Shown here: piece by piece, positions 27,403 through 35,673 of the stretch | Numbering within the stretch: the stretch's first letter is position 1 | Layout: the number at the start of each line of letters is the position of its first letter | The notes under the pieces: model-generated | What the model was told of the DNA's origin: nothing | Seen by the model: the letters and a program-made list of their open reading frames with translations, nothing else | The model's database searches: none | Source: Saccharopolyspora aridisoli | GTDB lineage: Bacteria; Actinomycetota; Actinomycetes; Mycobacteriales; Pseudonocardiaceae | Assembly (NCBI RefSeq): GCF_004348445.1 | Contig: NZ_SMKV01000006.1 | Coordinates: forward strand, 1 to 64,000 | Length of the DNA stretch: 64,000 nucleotides | Direction: 5' to 3' | Made by a program: the position numbers and the translations under genes

Positions 27403-28369
27403 CTGCGGCCACCCTCGGGTCGAGCAGGATCGCGGCGACGTCGGCCAGAAGCGACCCCAGCAGCACAGCCGCCGTGGCCACCAGGGTCACCATCGCCAGC
27501 AGCGGGTAGTCCACGGCAGTAGCAGCGGTGACCACCGCACCCGCCAGGCCCGGCCAGGAGAACACCTCCTCGACCAGCACGGTCCCGGTGACCAGCTCCG
27601 GGATGCGGGCGCCGATGAGCGTCACGAACGGCAGCAGCGCGGTGGGCAGGGCGTGGCGCAGCACCACGACCCGCTCGGCCAGGCCTCGCGCGCGGGCACC
27701 GGTGACGTGATCCTCGGCCAACGAGCCCAGCATCGACTGCCGGACGTGCAGCACCAGCCACGGGGTCTGGGACACGCCGAGCACGAGCGCGGGCAGCGCG
27801 AGGTGTTCGGCGACCTGGCCGAAGGAGACGTCCTGCCCGGCGTCGGTCAGGCCGGCGACCGGCAGCCAGCCCAGGCCGAGCGAGAACACCGCGATGGACA
27901 GCAGCGCCAGCACGAACGGCGGGACGCCTTCCAGCGCGTGCCCGGCGGCCGTGATCAGCCGGTCCACGACGCCGCCCTGCCGCCACGCGGCGATCGTGCC
28001 GCCGATCAGCGCGAGCAGCACCGCCAGGGCGAGTCCGGTAGCGGCGAGGAGGGCGGTCCAGGGCAGCCGTTCGGCGACCACCTGCGCGACGGGCTGGCGC
28101 AGCGACCGGGAGATCCCGAGGTCACCGGTGAGCACGCCGCTGAACCACTGCCAGAACTGCTGCAGCACGGGCCGGTCGAGGCCCAGCTCGGCGCGCACCC
28201 GGGCCACGTCGGCGGCCGAGGCGGTGAACAGCCGCACCCCGAAGTACTGGTCGATCGGGTCGAACGGCGAAGCCGAGGCCAGCAGGAACACGCCGAGCGC
28301 GACGATCACCAGCACCGGGACGGCGAACGCCAGGCGCCTCAGCACCAGGCGCGAGATCGCCCGGGTCAT
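27395..28369 (-). CDS. ABC importer permease, DppB/NikB type
   Basis: This 324-residue permease has TM1 near residues 10-32 (VLRRLAFAVPVLVIVALGVFLL), the family segment ELGLDRPVLQQFWQWFSGVLTGDLGIS, an EAA-like loop ARARGLAERVVVLRHALP, and VTGTVLVEEVFSWPGLAGAVV. The ATG at 28369 overlaps the binding-protein stop as ATGA and is preferred over the longer frame to 28402. It is the second gene of the five-gene operon. Confidence 0.93.
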   Translation of the reverse strand: MTRAISRLVLRRLAFAVPVLVIVALGVFLLASASPFDPIDQYFGVRLFTASAADVARVRAELGLDRPVLQQFWQWFSGVLTGDLGISRSLRQPVAQVVAERLPWTALLAATGLALAVLLALIGGTIAAWRQGGVVDRLITAAGHALEGVPPFVLALLSIAVFSLGLGWLPVAGLTDAGQDVSFGQVAEHLALPALVLGVSQTPWLVLHVRQSMLGSLAEDHVTGARARGLAERVVVLRHALPTALLPFVTLIGARIPELVTGTVLVEEVFSWPGLAGAVVTAATAVDYPLLAMVTLVATAAVLLGSLLADVAAILLDPRVAADG

Positions 28370-29949
28370 GCGCTCGGCTTCCAGGTCTCGACGTTCCACC
28401 ACGGGCCCCAGGTGGTGCCGTGGGTGTGCGGCTCGACGGGCGGCTGGTAGCCGGTGGAACCGCCGTCGCGCAGCACGTAGCTGTGGTCGATGAACGCCAG
28501 GTAGACCAGGCCGGGATCGGCGACGTAGGCGCGCTGGGCCTGCCGGTAGGCCTCCGCGCGCTTGGCCGGGTCCAGCTCGCGGCGGGCCGAGTCGAGGGCG
28601 GCGTCCACCTCGGCGTTGCGGTACTGGCCCGGGTTGTTGTAAGTGCCGGTACCGATCGCCGACGAGCTCAGGCTGGAGTAGACCTGCGGGTCCGGGTCCA
28701 TCGGGTTGCCGCCGCCGAGCACGATGCCGTCGGTGGCCAGCCTCCCGGCGACCGCGGAGCGGTCCACACCGGCGAGTTCGACCTCGATGCCGACCTTGTT
28801 GGCGTCGGAGGCGAAACCCGTTGCCAGATCCCGGCGGAGGCTGTCGTCGGCGAAGTACATCACGGTGAACTTCGCGCGGGTTCCGTTGCGCTCGCGGATG
28901 CCGTCGGCTCCGACTCGCCAGCCCGCGTCGTCGAGAATCCGGCCCGCCTGCCGCGGGTCGTGGGCGAAGGTCGCCGCGGGCTCGTGGTGGGCGCCCATCG
29001 ACGGCGGGATCGGGGTGTAGGCGGGCTTTCCGTGCCCGCCCAGCAGCGCCTTGATCATGCCGTCGCGGTCCACGGCGAGGTTCAGCGCGGTGCGCACAGC
29101 GCGGTCACCGGCGACCGGGTGGGTGTTGGGCAGCGCGATGCTGCGGTAGTCGGCTGTTTCGTGGTGCACGACGCGGAAGCCGTCGCGCGCGGCACCCTCG
29201 GCGAGCACCGGGGGCAGCACGGTGCCGTCGAACTCGCCCGCGGCTAACCGCTGCGCGCGGGTGTTGTCGTCCTTGGCGAACACGACGGTGATGTCGTGCA
29301 CGGCCGGCGCGCCGCCCCAGTAGTCGGGGTTGGCGGCCCAGGTCATCTGGTCGCCCTGGCGCCATTCGACGAGCCGGTACGGGCCGGTGCCGACGGGCCG
29401 GGTGTTGAGCGGCGAGTTCTCCTGCGAGGACGGAGTGCTCAGCGCCTCGTTCGGGACGATGCCCAGGACGAGCTTGGAAGGCCAGGCGGAGTAGGGGAAT
29501 TCCAGGTCGAAGCGCACTGTGTGCGGGTCGACGGCCTGGACGTCGGCGAGCATGTCGTAATCGCTGGAGACCGTGGAGGCGTACGCGGGATCGATGGCCG
29601 CGCGGTAGGTGGCGACGACGTCCTCGGCGTCGAACGGCGTTCCGTCGTGGAACTCCACGCCGTCGCGGAGCTTCACGGTCCAGCTGGTGGCGTCGGCGTT
29701 GGCCTGCGGCTGCTCCACCGCCAGAACAGGCCGCAGCTGCGCGCGCCCGTCGAAGGCCAGCAGCCCGTCGTAGAACTTCGCCGCCCCCTCGGCTCCGTAC
29801 CCGAGCAGCGGGTTCAAGCTCTCCGGCTCGTACCCGTCGGCGAGCAACATCGCACCGGACTCCCCGGGCTGCGAAGGCGCAGCACAACCCGCGACCACGA
29901 CCCCCACCACGACCGACAACCCAACGACCAAGCTCCGACGTTTCAGCAC
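28366..29949 (-). CDS. ABC importer family 5 substrate-binding lipoprotein
   Basis: This 527-residue solute-binding protein is of the peptide/nickel family. A lipoprotein signal has lipobox VVAGC with Cys22, so it depends on lgt and lspA, both in this window. The mature start DGYEPESLNPLLGYGAEGAAKFYDGLL, WTVKLRDGVEFHDGTPFDAEDV and the NTRPVGTGPY and ALNLAVDRD segments are family signatures. Substrate (oligopeptide, nickel or metal-chelate) cannot be fixed by eye. The GTG at 29949 lies about 7 nt past a TATGGT -10, implying a leaderless message, under a palindromic operator. Confidence 0.93.
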   Translation of the reverse strand: MLKRRSLVVGLSVVVGVVVAGCAAPSQPGESGAMLLADGYEPESLNPLLGYGAEGAAKFYDGLLAFDGRAQLRPVLAVEQPQANADATSWTVKLRDGVEFHDGTPFDAEDVVATYRAAIDPAYASTVSSDYDMLADVQAVDPHTVRFDLEFPYSAWPSKLVLGIVPNEALSTPSSQENSPLNTRPVGTGPYRLVEWRQGDQMTWAANPDYWGGAPAVHDITVVFAKDDNTRAQRLAAGEFDGTVLPPVLAEGAARDGFRVVHHETADYRSIALPNTHPVAGDRAVRTALNLAVDRDGMIKALLGGHGKPAYTPIPPSMGAHHEPAATFAHDPRQAGRILDDAGWRVGADGIRERNGTRAKFTVMYFADDSLRRDLATGFASDANKVGIEVELAGVDRSAVAGRLATDGIVLGGGNPMDPDPQVYSSLSSSAIGTGTYNNPGQYRNAEVDAALDSARRELDPAKRAEAYRQAQRAYVADPGLVYLAFIDHSYVLRDGGSTGYQPPVEPHTHGTTWGPWWNVETWKPSA

Positions 29950-29955
29950 TCACGC

Positions 29956-29991
29956 ACCATAGAGGTTATTGCAACTCCTTCTCAATAACCT
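29956..29991 (-). promoter_or_regulatory. promoter and 29-bp palindromic operator of the ABC operon
   Basis: On the minus strand, TTGAGA (29985-29980), an 18-bp spacer and TATGGT (29961-29956) form a clear promoter. AGGTTATTG and CAATAACCT (29963-29971, 29983-29991) are perfect 9-bp inverted arms 11 bp apart. They overlap the -35 and abut the -10, so a bound repressor would block RNA polymerase. It does not fit a 7-1-7 Fur/Zur or IdeR box, because the gap is 11. Confidence 0.7.
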
Positions 29992-30081
29992 GAGATCTTC
30001 CTCGCCACCTCCTCCAGCACGACCGACCGCAGGCGGCAAACCGGATCGCGGCGGTGTTCGATTCCCTGAAAACCCCCGTGG

Positions 30082-30117
30082 TCGGGGGACGGGGTGCAGG
30101 AGCAATCCGTCCCCCGA
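30082..30117 (-). terminator. terminator after the DUF2848 gene
   Basis: TCGGGGGACGG (30082-30092) pairs perfectly with CCGTCCCCCGA (30107-30117). On the minus strand it is followed by CACGGGGGTTTTC, giving a short U run, 40 nt past the DUF2848 stop. Confidence 0.75.
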
Positions 30118-30156
30118 GCCCGGGAACGCACCGGAGGTGACCTGTCCCTGTGGTCG

Positions 30157-30825
30157 TCAGTCGACTGGTCCTGGCATGACGTCGACCGCGTAGGTGCAGG
30201 TGATCGTGTCGTTGGTGCGGGGGTCGGTGAGGTCCACGCGCCAGGTGTCGGCGAACTGGTTGACGTTGGGGATCATGGGGATGGTGCCGGAGATCAGGAT
30301 CGTGCCGGGTTGCGCCAGGCCTCGGGCGCGGAGCTCTTCCAACCAGTAGTGCGGGGTGAGCAGGTCGGCGAGGGTGCCGTCCTGGATCTTCTCGCCGCCG
30401 GCCCAGGCCGTGAGCGTGATCTCGTCGAGGTGGTCCTCGACGTCGGGCAGCCGCCACGCCTTGCGGCCGACGACGTCCGGCCCGGCCTGCTTGCTCCAGG
30501 CCACGCCGTGCACCTCCAGCTCGCGGTCGGTGTGGTCGCAGGCGGCGGTGAGCAGCACGTCGTCCTCGGTGATCACCAGTGCCCACTCGGCCTCACCTGA
30601 CGTTCGGCCGTGCTGCACCGGGACCACGTCGGTCTGCATCGCCAGGTAGGGCGCGACCGGGTAGAGGCAGGGCGTGCGGGTCGGGGCGGGGACGCCGAGC
30701 TCGGCCAGTTCCGCCACGTGGGCGGCCACGTCCTCTTGGCTGCGCCCGGCGTACCCGGCGTTGAGCAGCGTCGTCACCGAGACCTCGACCGCCCGGCCAC
30801 CGACATCGAAATGAAGTGGGAACAC
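30157..30825 (-). CDS. DUF2848 family protein, FAH-like
   Basis: This 222-residue cytosolic protein resembles DUF2848 proteins, a fumarylacetoacetate-hydrolase-like fold. Segments include FPLHFDVGGRAVEVSVTTLLNAGYAGR, YPVAPYLAMQTD, GEAEWALVITEDDVLLTAACDHTDRELE and the C-terminal TILISGTIPMIPNVNQFADTWRV. The GTG at 30825 has GGGAGG 5-6 nt upstream. It is divergent from the MHS symporter across a spacer with CTTGTATACAG, so it is probably in the GntR regulon. The substrate is unknown; ring- or C-C-cleavage hydrolase chemistry is inference from the fold. Confidence 0.75.
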   Translation of the reverse strand: MFPLHFDVGGRAVEVSVTTLLNAGYAGRSQEDVAAHVAELAELGVPAPTRTPCLYPVAPYLAMQTDVVPVQHGRTSGEAEWALVITEDDVLLTAACDHTDRELEVHGVAWSKQAGPDVVGRKAWRLPDVEDHLDEITLTAWAGGEKIQDGTLADLLTPHYWLEELRARGLAQPGTILISGTIPMIPNVNQFADTWRVDLTDPRTNDTITCTYAVDVMPGPVD

Positions 30826-30849
30826 AACACCCTCCCGTTTGGCATACCT

Positions 30850-30860
30850 CTTGTATACAG
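30850..30860. promoter_or_regulatory. putative GntR operator CTTGTATACAG
   Basis: The near-palindrome CTTGTATACAG lies in the 79-bp spacer between the divergent DUF2848 and MHS genes. CTTGTATACC, the same core, recurs at 32830-32821 in front of the gntR gene. FCD-type GntR regulators commonly bind short GT-N-AC palindromes of this kind. Confidence 0.65.
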
Positions 30861-30904
30861 TTCGTATCACACTGTGCCGGTCCACCTGGAAATCGAGGGA
30901 GCCC

Positions 30905-32206
30905 ATGACGAACGCGACCGCGACCGCCGCAAGACCGGCGCGCAAGGACCTGATCAAGGCATTCGTGGCGAGTCTGAGCGGCACCTCCCTGGAGTGGTAC
31001 GACTTCGCCGCCTACTCGGTCGCCTCGGCGCTGGTGTTCGGCCAGTTGTTCTTCCCCAGCCACGACCCGCTGTCGGGAACGCTGCTGGCGTTCTCCACCT
31101 ACGCAGTCGGCTACATCTCGCGCCCGCTGGGCGGATTCGTCTTCGGCCGCCTCGGCGACGTGCTCGGCCGCAAGCAAGTCCTGGTGATCACGCTGCTGAT
31201 CACCGGGATCTCCACCGTCCTCATCGGACTGCTGCCCACCCACGACCAGGTCGGCGCGCTCGGCGCGGTGCTGCTGGTGGTGCTGCGGTTCGCCCAGGGC
31301 GTGGGCATCGGCGGCGAGTGGGGCGGCGCGGTGCTGCTGTCCAGCGAGTACGGCAGCGACGAGCACCGCGGGTTCTGGGCGTCCGCCGCCCAGATCGGGC
31401 CGCCGGCCGGGAACTTGCTGGCCAACGGCGTCCTCGCGGGACTGGCCGCCGGGTTGACCTCGGAGCAGTTCATGTCCTGGGGCTGGCGGGTCGCATTCCT
31501 ACTGTCGGCCGTCCTGGTGATCTTCGGCCTGTGGATCCGCGTGAAGCTGGAGGAGACCCCGGTCTTCCGGGAGATCCAGCATAAGGGCGAGCAGGCCGGC
31601 GCCCCGGTGCGCGAGGTCCTCACGCAGGAACCGCGCGCGCTGATCGCCGGAATCCTCTCCCGCGTCGGCCCGGACGTGCTCTACGCGCTGTTCACCGTCT
31701 TCGTGCTCACCTACGCCACCCAGCAGCTGGACATGCCCAAGAGCTGGGCGGTCACCGGCGTCATGCTCGGCTCCTCCCTCCAGCTGTTCCTCATGCCGCT
31801 CGCCGGGGCGCTGTCGGACCGCTTCGGCCGCCGCCGGGTCTACGCGGTCGGTGCCGTCGGCGGCCTGGTGTGGCCGTTCGTGTTCTTCCCGCTGGTCGGA
31901 GGCGGGTCCGCGGGGCTGCTGATCGTCGGCGTGATCGTCGGGCTGATCTGGCACGCCCTGATGTACGGGCCGCAGGCCGCGTTCATCGCCGAGCAGTTCA
32001 GCCCGGCGCTGCGCGCCACCGGCGCCTCGCTCGCCTACACGCTCGCCGGGATCATCGGCGGCGCCCTGGCTCCGCTGCTGTTCACCTCGCTCTACGCCTA
32101 CTTCGACACCTGGGTCGCCCCCGCCTGCTACCTGGCGGCGACCTGCGTGGTGACGCTGATCGGCCTGTGGCTCAGCCGGACTGCAACACCCGCCGGGTCG
32201 CGTTGA
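30905..32206 (+). CDS. MHS family metabolite:proton symporter
   Basis: This 433-residue major-facilitator protein has twelve TM spans. Metabolite:H+ symporter signatures are SGTSLEWYDFAAYS at the N terminus, GRLGDVLGRKQVLVITLL (loop 2-3), RFAQGVGIGGEWGGAVLL and LSDRFGRRRVYAVGAV (loop 8-9). This subfamily imports organic acids, alpha-ketoglutarate, shikimate or betaine-like solutes. The ATG at 30905 is chosen because the upstream frame lacks family sequence. Its 3' end overlaps the convergent gntR gene by 35 bp. Confidence 0.93.
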   Translation: MTNATATAARPARKDLIKAFVASLSGTSLEWYDFAAYSVASALVFGQLFFPSHDPLSGTLLAFSTYAVGYISRPLGGFVFGRLGDVLGRKQVLVITLLITGISTVLIGLLPTHDQVGALGAVLLVVLRFAQGVGIGGEWGGAVLLSSEYGSDEHRGFWASAAQIGPPAGNLLANGVLAGLAAGLTSEQFMSWGWRVAFLLSAVLVIFGLWIRVKLEETPVFREIQHKGEQAGAPVREVLTQEPRALIAGILSRVGPDVLYALFTVFVLTYATQQLDMPKSWAVTGVMLGSSLQLFLMPLAGALSDRFGRRRVYAVGAVGGLVWPFVFFPLVGGGSAGLLIVGVIVGLIWHALMYGPQAAFIAEQFSPALRATGASLAYTLAGIIGGALAPLLFTSLYAYFDTWVAPACYLAATCVVTLIGLWLSRTATPAGSR

Positions 32207-32795
32207 GGTGTTCGGTGATCGCCGCGGTCGCGGCCTCCGGGTCGCCCGCGGCGAGCGCCGAGCAGATCGCCTCGTGCTCGGCCAGCACGGACTTGCGGCG
32301 CCCGGCCGAGCGGAACAGCGCCTCGACACCGGCGCGGATCTGCCGGGCGCGCAGGCCGTCGTAGGTCTTGGACAACATCCCGTTGCCGACTGCGGCCACC
32401 AGCGCCGAGTGGAACCGGTGGTCGTGGTCGATGAACTCGCGGGCCTGGTCCTCGCCCAGCCCGCGCTGCTCGTCGAGCTGCGTGCGCATCTCGGCCAGCG
32501 GCACCGCGTCGAGCTCGACGGCGCGGCGGGCGGCGTAGCACTCGACCATCGTGCGGATCTCGAACAGCTCGCCGATCTCCCGCCCACCGAGCGGGGCGAT
32601 GTAGGCGCCGCGCTTGGGCACCAGCTGGACCAGTTCCTCGGCGGCGAGCAGCAGCAGGGCCTCGCGGATGGGAGTGCGCGACACGCCGATCTCGTCGGCC
32701 AGGGCCTGTTCGTTGACGAACTGCCCCTGCGTGCTGGGATCGCTCAGGACGGTGTCCTTGAGGTGGGCGTAAGCGAGTTCACGTCCGGACGGCAC
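32172..32795 (-). CDS. GntR family regulator (FCD domain)
   Basis: This 207-residue protein has a winged HTH at about 8-75 (VNEQALADEIGVSRTPIREALLLLAAEELVQ) and an all-helical FCD effector domain. Metal-ligand-type residues lie in HDHRFHSALVAAVGN and the C-terminal LAEHEAICSALAAGD. GTG at 32795 is the start. A CTTGTATACC motif 25 bp upstream and CTTGTATACAG in the spacer it faces indicate autoregulation and control of the DUF2848/MHS pair. Confidence 0.92.
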   Translation of the reverse strand: MPSGRELAYAHLKDTVLSDPSTQGQFVNEQALADEIGVSRTPIREALLLLAAEELVQLVPKRGAYIAPLGGREIGELFEIRTMVECYAARRAVELDAVPLAEMRTQLDEQRGLGEDQAREFIDHDHRFHSALVAAVGNGMLSKTYDGLRARQIRAGVEALFRSAGRRKSVLAEHEAICSALAAGDPEAATAAITEHLNATRRVLQSG

Positions 32796-32820
32796 TTTGA
32801 CCCCTTGCTTGCATATAATC

Positions 32821-32830
32821 GGTATACAAG
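32821..32830. promoter_or_regulatory. putative GntR operator upstream of gntR
   Basis: GGTATACAAG, the reverse complement of CTTGTATACC, shares the TTGTATAC core with the site at 30850. TATAAT lies at 32814-32819 on the plus strand, but no -35 hexamer sits at normal spacing, so I do not call a promoter there. Confidence 0.6.
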
Positions 32831-33059
32831 CATCGTATCGGGTTCACACCGGCACTACTGGTTTTGCATGGCGGTGCGGGCGGGGGAACCTGAGCCAGTC
32901 CGTGGACTTCGTGCGCCGCCCCGCGACCTAACGCGGCGTCACGGCGCACTCGCCGCGAAGCCGCTCCGGACCCCGTGCAGTGCCAGCTGAGAGAGCGCTC
33001 ACCGAAGAGAAGAGGAAGTGGCTCCGCCACTTCGAAGCAGAACTCGTCGAAGGATGGTT
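32831..33059. other. gntR-nitrilase spacer with 8-bp-arm hairpin
   Basis: No convincing gene is present. GAAGTGGC (33015-33022), a 3-nt loop and GCCACTTC (33026-33033) form a perfect small hairpin 27 nt before the nitrilase start, possibly part of its leader. Nothing else stands out in the remaining sequence. Confidence 0.45.
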
Positions 33060-33857
33060 GTGGCTATGCGAATCGCGTTGTGCCAGATCGTGTCGGGCCC
33101 CGACCCGAAGGCCAACTTGGAACTGGTCGCCGACGGGATCCGCCGGGCCGCCGGGGAAGGCGCCGACCTCGCGGTGTTCCCCGAGGCGACGATGGCCTGC
33201 TTCGGCGTGAAGCTGGCACCGCTGGCAGAGCCGCTGGACGGCCCGTGGGCCACCGAGGTCCGCCGCCTCGCGCAGGAAGCCGGCATCGCCGTGGTCGCGG
33301 GAATGTTCACCCCCGCCGACGACGGGCGGGTCACCAACACGCTGCTGATCACCGGTCGCGGAGTGGATGCCTCCTACGACAAGATCCACCTGTTCGACGC
33401 GTTCGGCTTCGCCGAGTCGAACACCGTCGCCCCCGGCGCTCAGACGGTCGTGGTCACCCTCGACGGCGTAGGCATCGGCTTCACCACCTGCTACGACGTC
33501 CGGTTCCCCGGGCTGTTCCAGAAGCTCGCCGACGAGGGCGCATCGGTGATCATCACTCCGGCGTCGTGGGGTTCCGGGCAGGGCAAGCGCGAGCAGTGGG
33601 AGCTGCTGGTGCGCGCCCGCGCGCTCGACTCGACCTCGTGGATCGTGGCCTGCGGCCAGGGCGACCCGCGCAGCATCGGCCGCGAACCCTCCGGCAAGGC
33701 CCCCACCGGCATCGGCCACAGCCTCGTCGCCACTCCCCTCGGCCTCGTCCACGCGCAGCTCGGTGCCGAGCCCGGCGTCGAGGTCGTCACCATCGACCCG
33801 GACGCGGTCGAAGGAGCCCGTCAGGCCGTTCCGGTGCTCACCAACCGGCGCTTCTGA
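33060..33857 (+). CDS. nitrilase-superfamily carbon-nitrogen hydrolase
   Basis: This 265-residue amidase-fold enzyme carries the full triad Glu42 (VFPEATMACF), Lys108 (SYDKIHLFD) and Cys144 (GFTTCYDVRFPGLF). The second Glu lies near the RFP segment, and the conserved PASWGSGQGKREQWELL follows. It resembles the Nit1/deaminated-glutathione amidase branch, but substrate cannot be set by eye. The GTG at 33060 has AAGG at 6 nt; an ATG at 33066 (MRIALCQI) is equally possible. Its 3' end overlaps the convergent CPBP gene by 37 bp. It may belong to the GntR-linked catabolic cluster. Confidence 0.9.
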   Translation: MAMRIALCQIVSGPDPKANLELVADGIRRAAGEGADLAVFPEATMACFGVKLAPLAEPLDGPWATEVRRLAQEAGIAVVAGMFTPADDGRVTNTLLITGRGVDASYDKIHLFDAFGFAESNTVAPGAQTVVVTLDGVGIGFTTCYDVRFPGLFQKLADEGASVIITPASWGSGQGKREQWELLVRARALDSTSWIVACGQGDPRSIGREPSGKAPTGIGHSLVATPLGLVHAQLGAEPGVEVVTIDPDAVEGARQAVPVLTNRRF

Positions 33858-34726
33858 ACGGCTCGGAACGCCAGCGCCGTCGCGACGAGCAGTACGACCG
33901 TGGTGATGACGCTGCCCTCGACGCCGAAGCCGCCGCCGGTGAGCAGTTCAGCCGTTCCCGGCTCGGGGTCCAGGCTCAGCAACGTGGCCTGGATGTCCAT
34001 CCCGGACACCTGGATCCCGGCCACGTTGCCCTGGCACCAGTTCCACACGACGTGGAAGGCGCACACACCCCACAGCGATCCCTCGGCCACCGCCCACAAC
34101 CCGAGCGCCAGACCGATCAGCAGGACGTTGACCAGCGGTAGCACGCCGACGTCGAAGTTGGCTCCGTGCAGGAGCGCGAAGACCAACGCCTGGAAGATGA
34201 CCGCCGCCGTGAGCCCCCACTTCCGGTAGGCGGTCTGCAGCAGGTACCCGCGGCTGACGACCTCTTCGGTGCACGCCTGCGCGGTGAACCCCACCAGCGC
34301 CAGCAGCACCGCCCCGACGTGCGCGAACCGCACCGGCCCCACCAGGTACTGACCGCTGACGAGGTTCACCACCACCGGCACCGCCAGCAGCACCACCGCC
34401 ACACCGGTGCCGAACGCCAAGTGCGCGCCGATCCGAGAAGCCGGGAAGAACCCGAGGCTCGCCAGCGGACGCCGCTCCTTGACCACCACCCAGAGCGCGA
34501 GCAAACCGCTCGCCCCGAGGAAGCTCAGCAGCAGCACCAGCTGTGCCCCGATCCCCATGGGCCCGCCCACCAGGGCCAGCGCGGAAACCCCGAGCACCGG
34601 CAACAACGCCAGCGTCACCACGGCGGGCCCCACCAGCAGGCACACGACCGCCACCAGGAGCCCCAGCACAGGGCCGGTGGGCCGTCGCGCCGCCGAGGCA
34701 CCGCCCAACAGAGCCGAATCCACCAC
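33821..34726 (-). CDS. CPBP family intramembrane metalloprotease
   Basis: This 301-residue polytopic membrane protein has about eight TM helices and the CPBP/CAAX-protease motifs. Motif 1 is CTEEVVSRGYLL (Glu154, Glu155, Arg159), motif 2 is LHGANF (His187), and motif 3 is AFHVVWNW (His225, Asn229). Such proteins cleave near TM regions or act in self-immunity; the substrate is unknown. GTG at 34726 has GGGAGG at 5-nt spacing. The 3' end overlaps the nitrilase gene on the opposite strand. Confidence 0.9.
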   Translation of the reverse strand: MVDSALLGGASAARRPTGPVLGLLVAVVCLLVGPAVVTLALLPVLGVSALALVGGPMGIGAQLVLLLSFLGASGLLALWVVVKERRPLASLGFFPASRIGAHLAFGTGVAVVLLAVPVVVNLVSGQYLVGPVRFAHVGAVLLALVGFTAQACTEEVVSRGYLLQTAYRKWGLTAAVIFQALVFALLHGANFDVGVLPLVNVLLIGLALGLWAVAEGSLWGVCAFHVVWNWCQGNVAGIQVSGMDIQATLLSLDPEPGTAELLTGGGFGVEGSVITTVVLLVATALAFRAVQKRRLVSTGTA

Positions 34727-34824
34727 GCGCACCTCCCGTTCCACCCGATCATGCCGGAACACGCGCGCCACCCGACGACTCGCCGCAGCCGGGCGAGTCG
34801 TGCCAGGTCAGGGATTCCTCCGGA

Positions 34825-35673
34825 TCACATGTCCAGGCCGAGGTCCAGGGACGGGGAGGAGTGGGTCAGGGCTCCCACCGCGAGGTAGTGGACGCCGGTT
34901 CGGGCGTAGGCCGCCGCCACGTCGAGGGTCAGACCACCGGAGGCTTCCAGCTCCGTGCCCGGCGAGAGCACCCGGGTGCGCGCCACCGCTTCGGCGCACT
35001 GGTCCGGGGTGAAGTTGTCGAGCAGGACCAGGGAGACGTTCTCGGCCAGGACCTCTTCGAGCTCAGCGAGATCACCGACCTCGACCTCCATCGGGAGGCC
35101 CGGGGCGTGGGTGCGGCAGGCTCGGACGGCGGCCGCCGGGGAACCCGCCGCCACGACGTGGTTGTCCTTGATCAGGATCGCGTCGCCCAAGCCCATGCGG
35201 TGGTTGACGCCGCCACCGCAGCGCACCGCGTACTTCTGCAGGTCGCGCAGGCCCGGGAGGGTCTTGCGGCTGTCGCGGATCTTGCAACCCGTGCCGGCCA
35301 CCGCGTCCACCCACGCCGAGGTCGCGGTGGCGATGCCGGAGAGGTGGGTCAGCAGGTTGAGCGCGGTGCGCTCGGCGGTGAGCAGGCCCCGGGCCGGTGC
35401 CTTCACCCGCAGCGCGCAGTCGCCGGGAGCGATCCGGTCGCCGTCGGCGCGTTCGTCGAGCACCTGGTAGGCGTCGGCACCCAGCACCTCGTCGAGCACC
35501 AAGCGCGTCACCGTGAGCCCCGCCAGCACACCGGCTTCGCGGGTGTTGAAGCCCGCCTCGGCGACCGCGTCCTCCGCGACCGTGGCCTCGGTGGTGGCGT
35601 CCGGCCCGTAGCGCAGGTCTTCGGCCAGAGCGGTGCGAACGATCTCGCGTGCGCCGTCGAAGTCGAAAGTCAT
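34825..35673 (-). CDS. nadC: quinolinate phosphoribosyltransferase
   Basis: NadC converts quinolinate and PRPP to nicotinate mononucleotide. The 282-residue protein has ERTALNLLTHLSGIAT, DSRKTLPGLRDLQKYAVRCGGGVNHRMGL (PRPP/quinolinate Arg, His and Lys residues), ILIKDNHV, MEVEVGDLAE and the phosphate site LEASGGLTLD. The ATG at 35673 overlaps the nadB stop as ATGA. It is the last gene of nadA-nadB-nadC. Confidence 0.97.
   Translation of the reverse strand: MTFDFDGAREIVRTALAEDLRYGPDATTEATVAEDAVAEAGFNTREAGVLAGLTVTRLVLDEVLGADAYQVLDERADGDRIAPGDCALRVKAPARGLLTAERTALNLLTHLSGIATATSAWVDAVAGTGCKIRDSRKTLPGLRDLQKYAVRCGGGVNHRMGLGDAILIKDNHVVAAGSPAAAVRACRTHAPGLPMEVEVGDLAELEEVLAENVSLVLLDNFTPDQCAEAVARTRVLSPGTELEASGGLTLDVAAAYARTGVHYLAVGALTHSSPSLDLGLDM

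Noticed and set aside
29963..29991. Zur, Nur or IdeR box
   Set aside because: The half-sites partly resemble AGGTTA-type boxes, but the 11-bp gap does not match the near-contiguous halves of those operators.
32797..32819. TTGACC...TATAAT promoter on the plus strand
   Set aside because: The spacer is only 11 bp, and the next plus-strand gene begins about 240 bp away.
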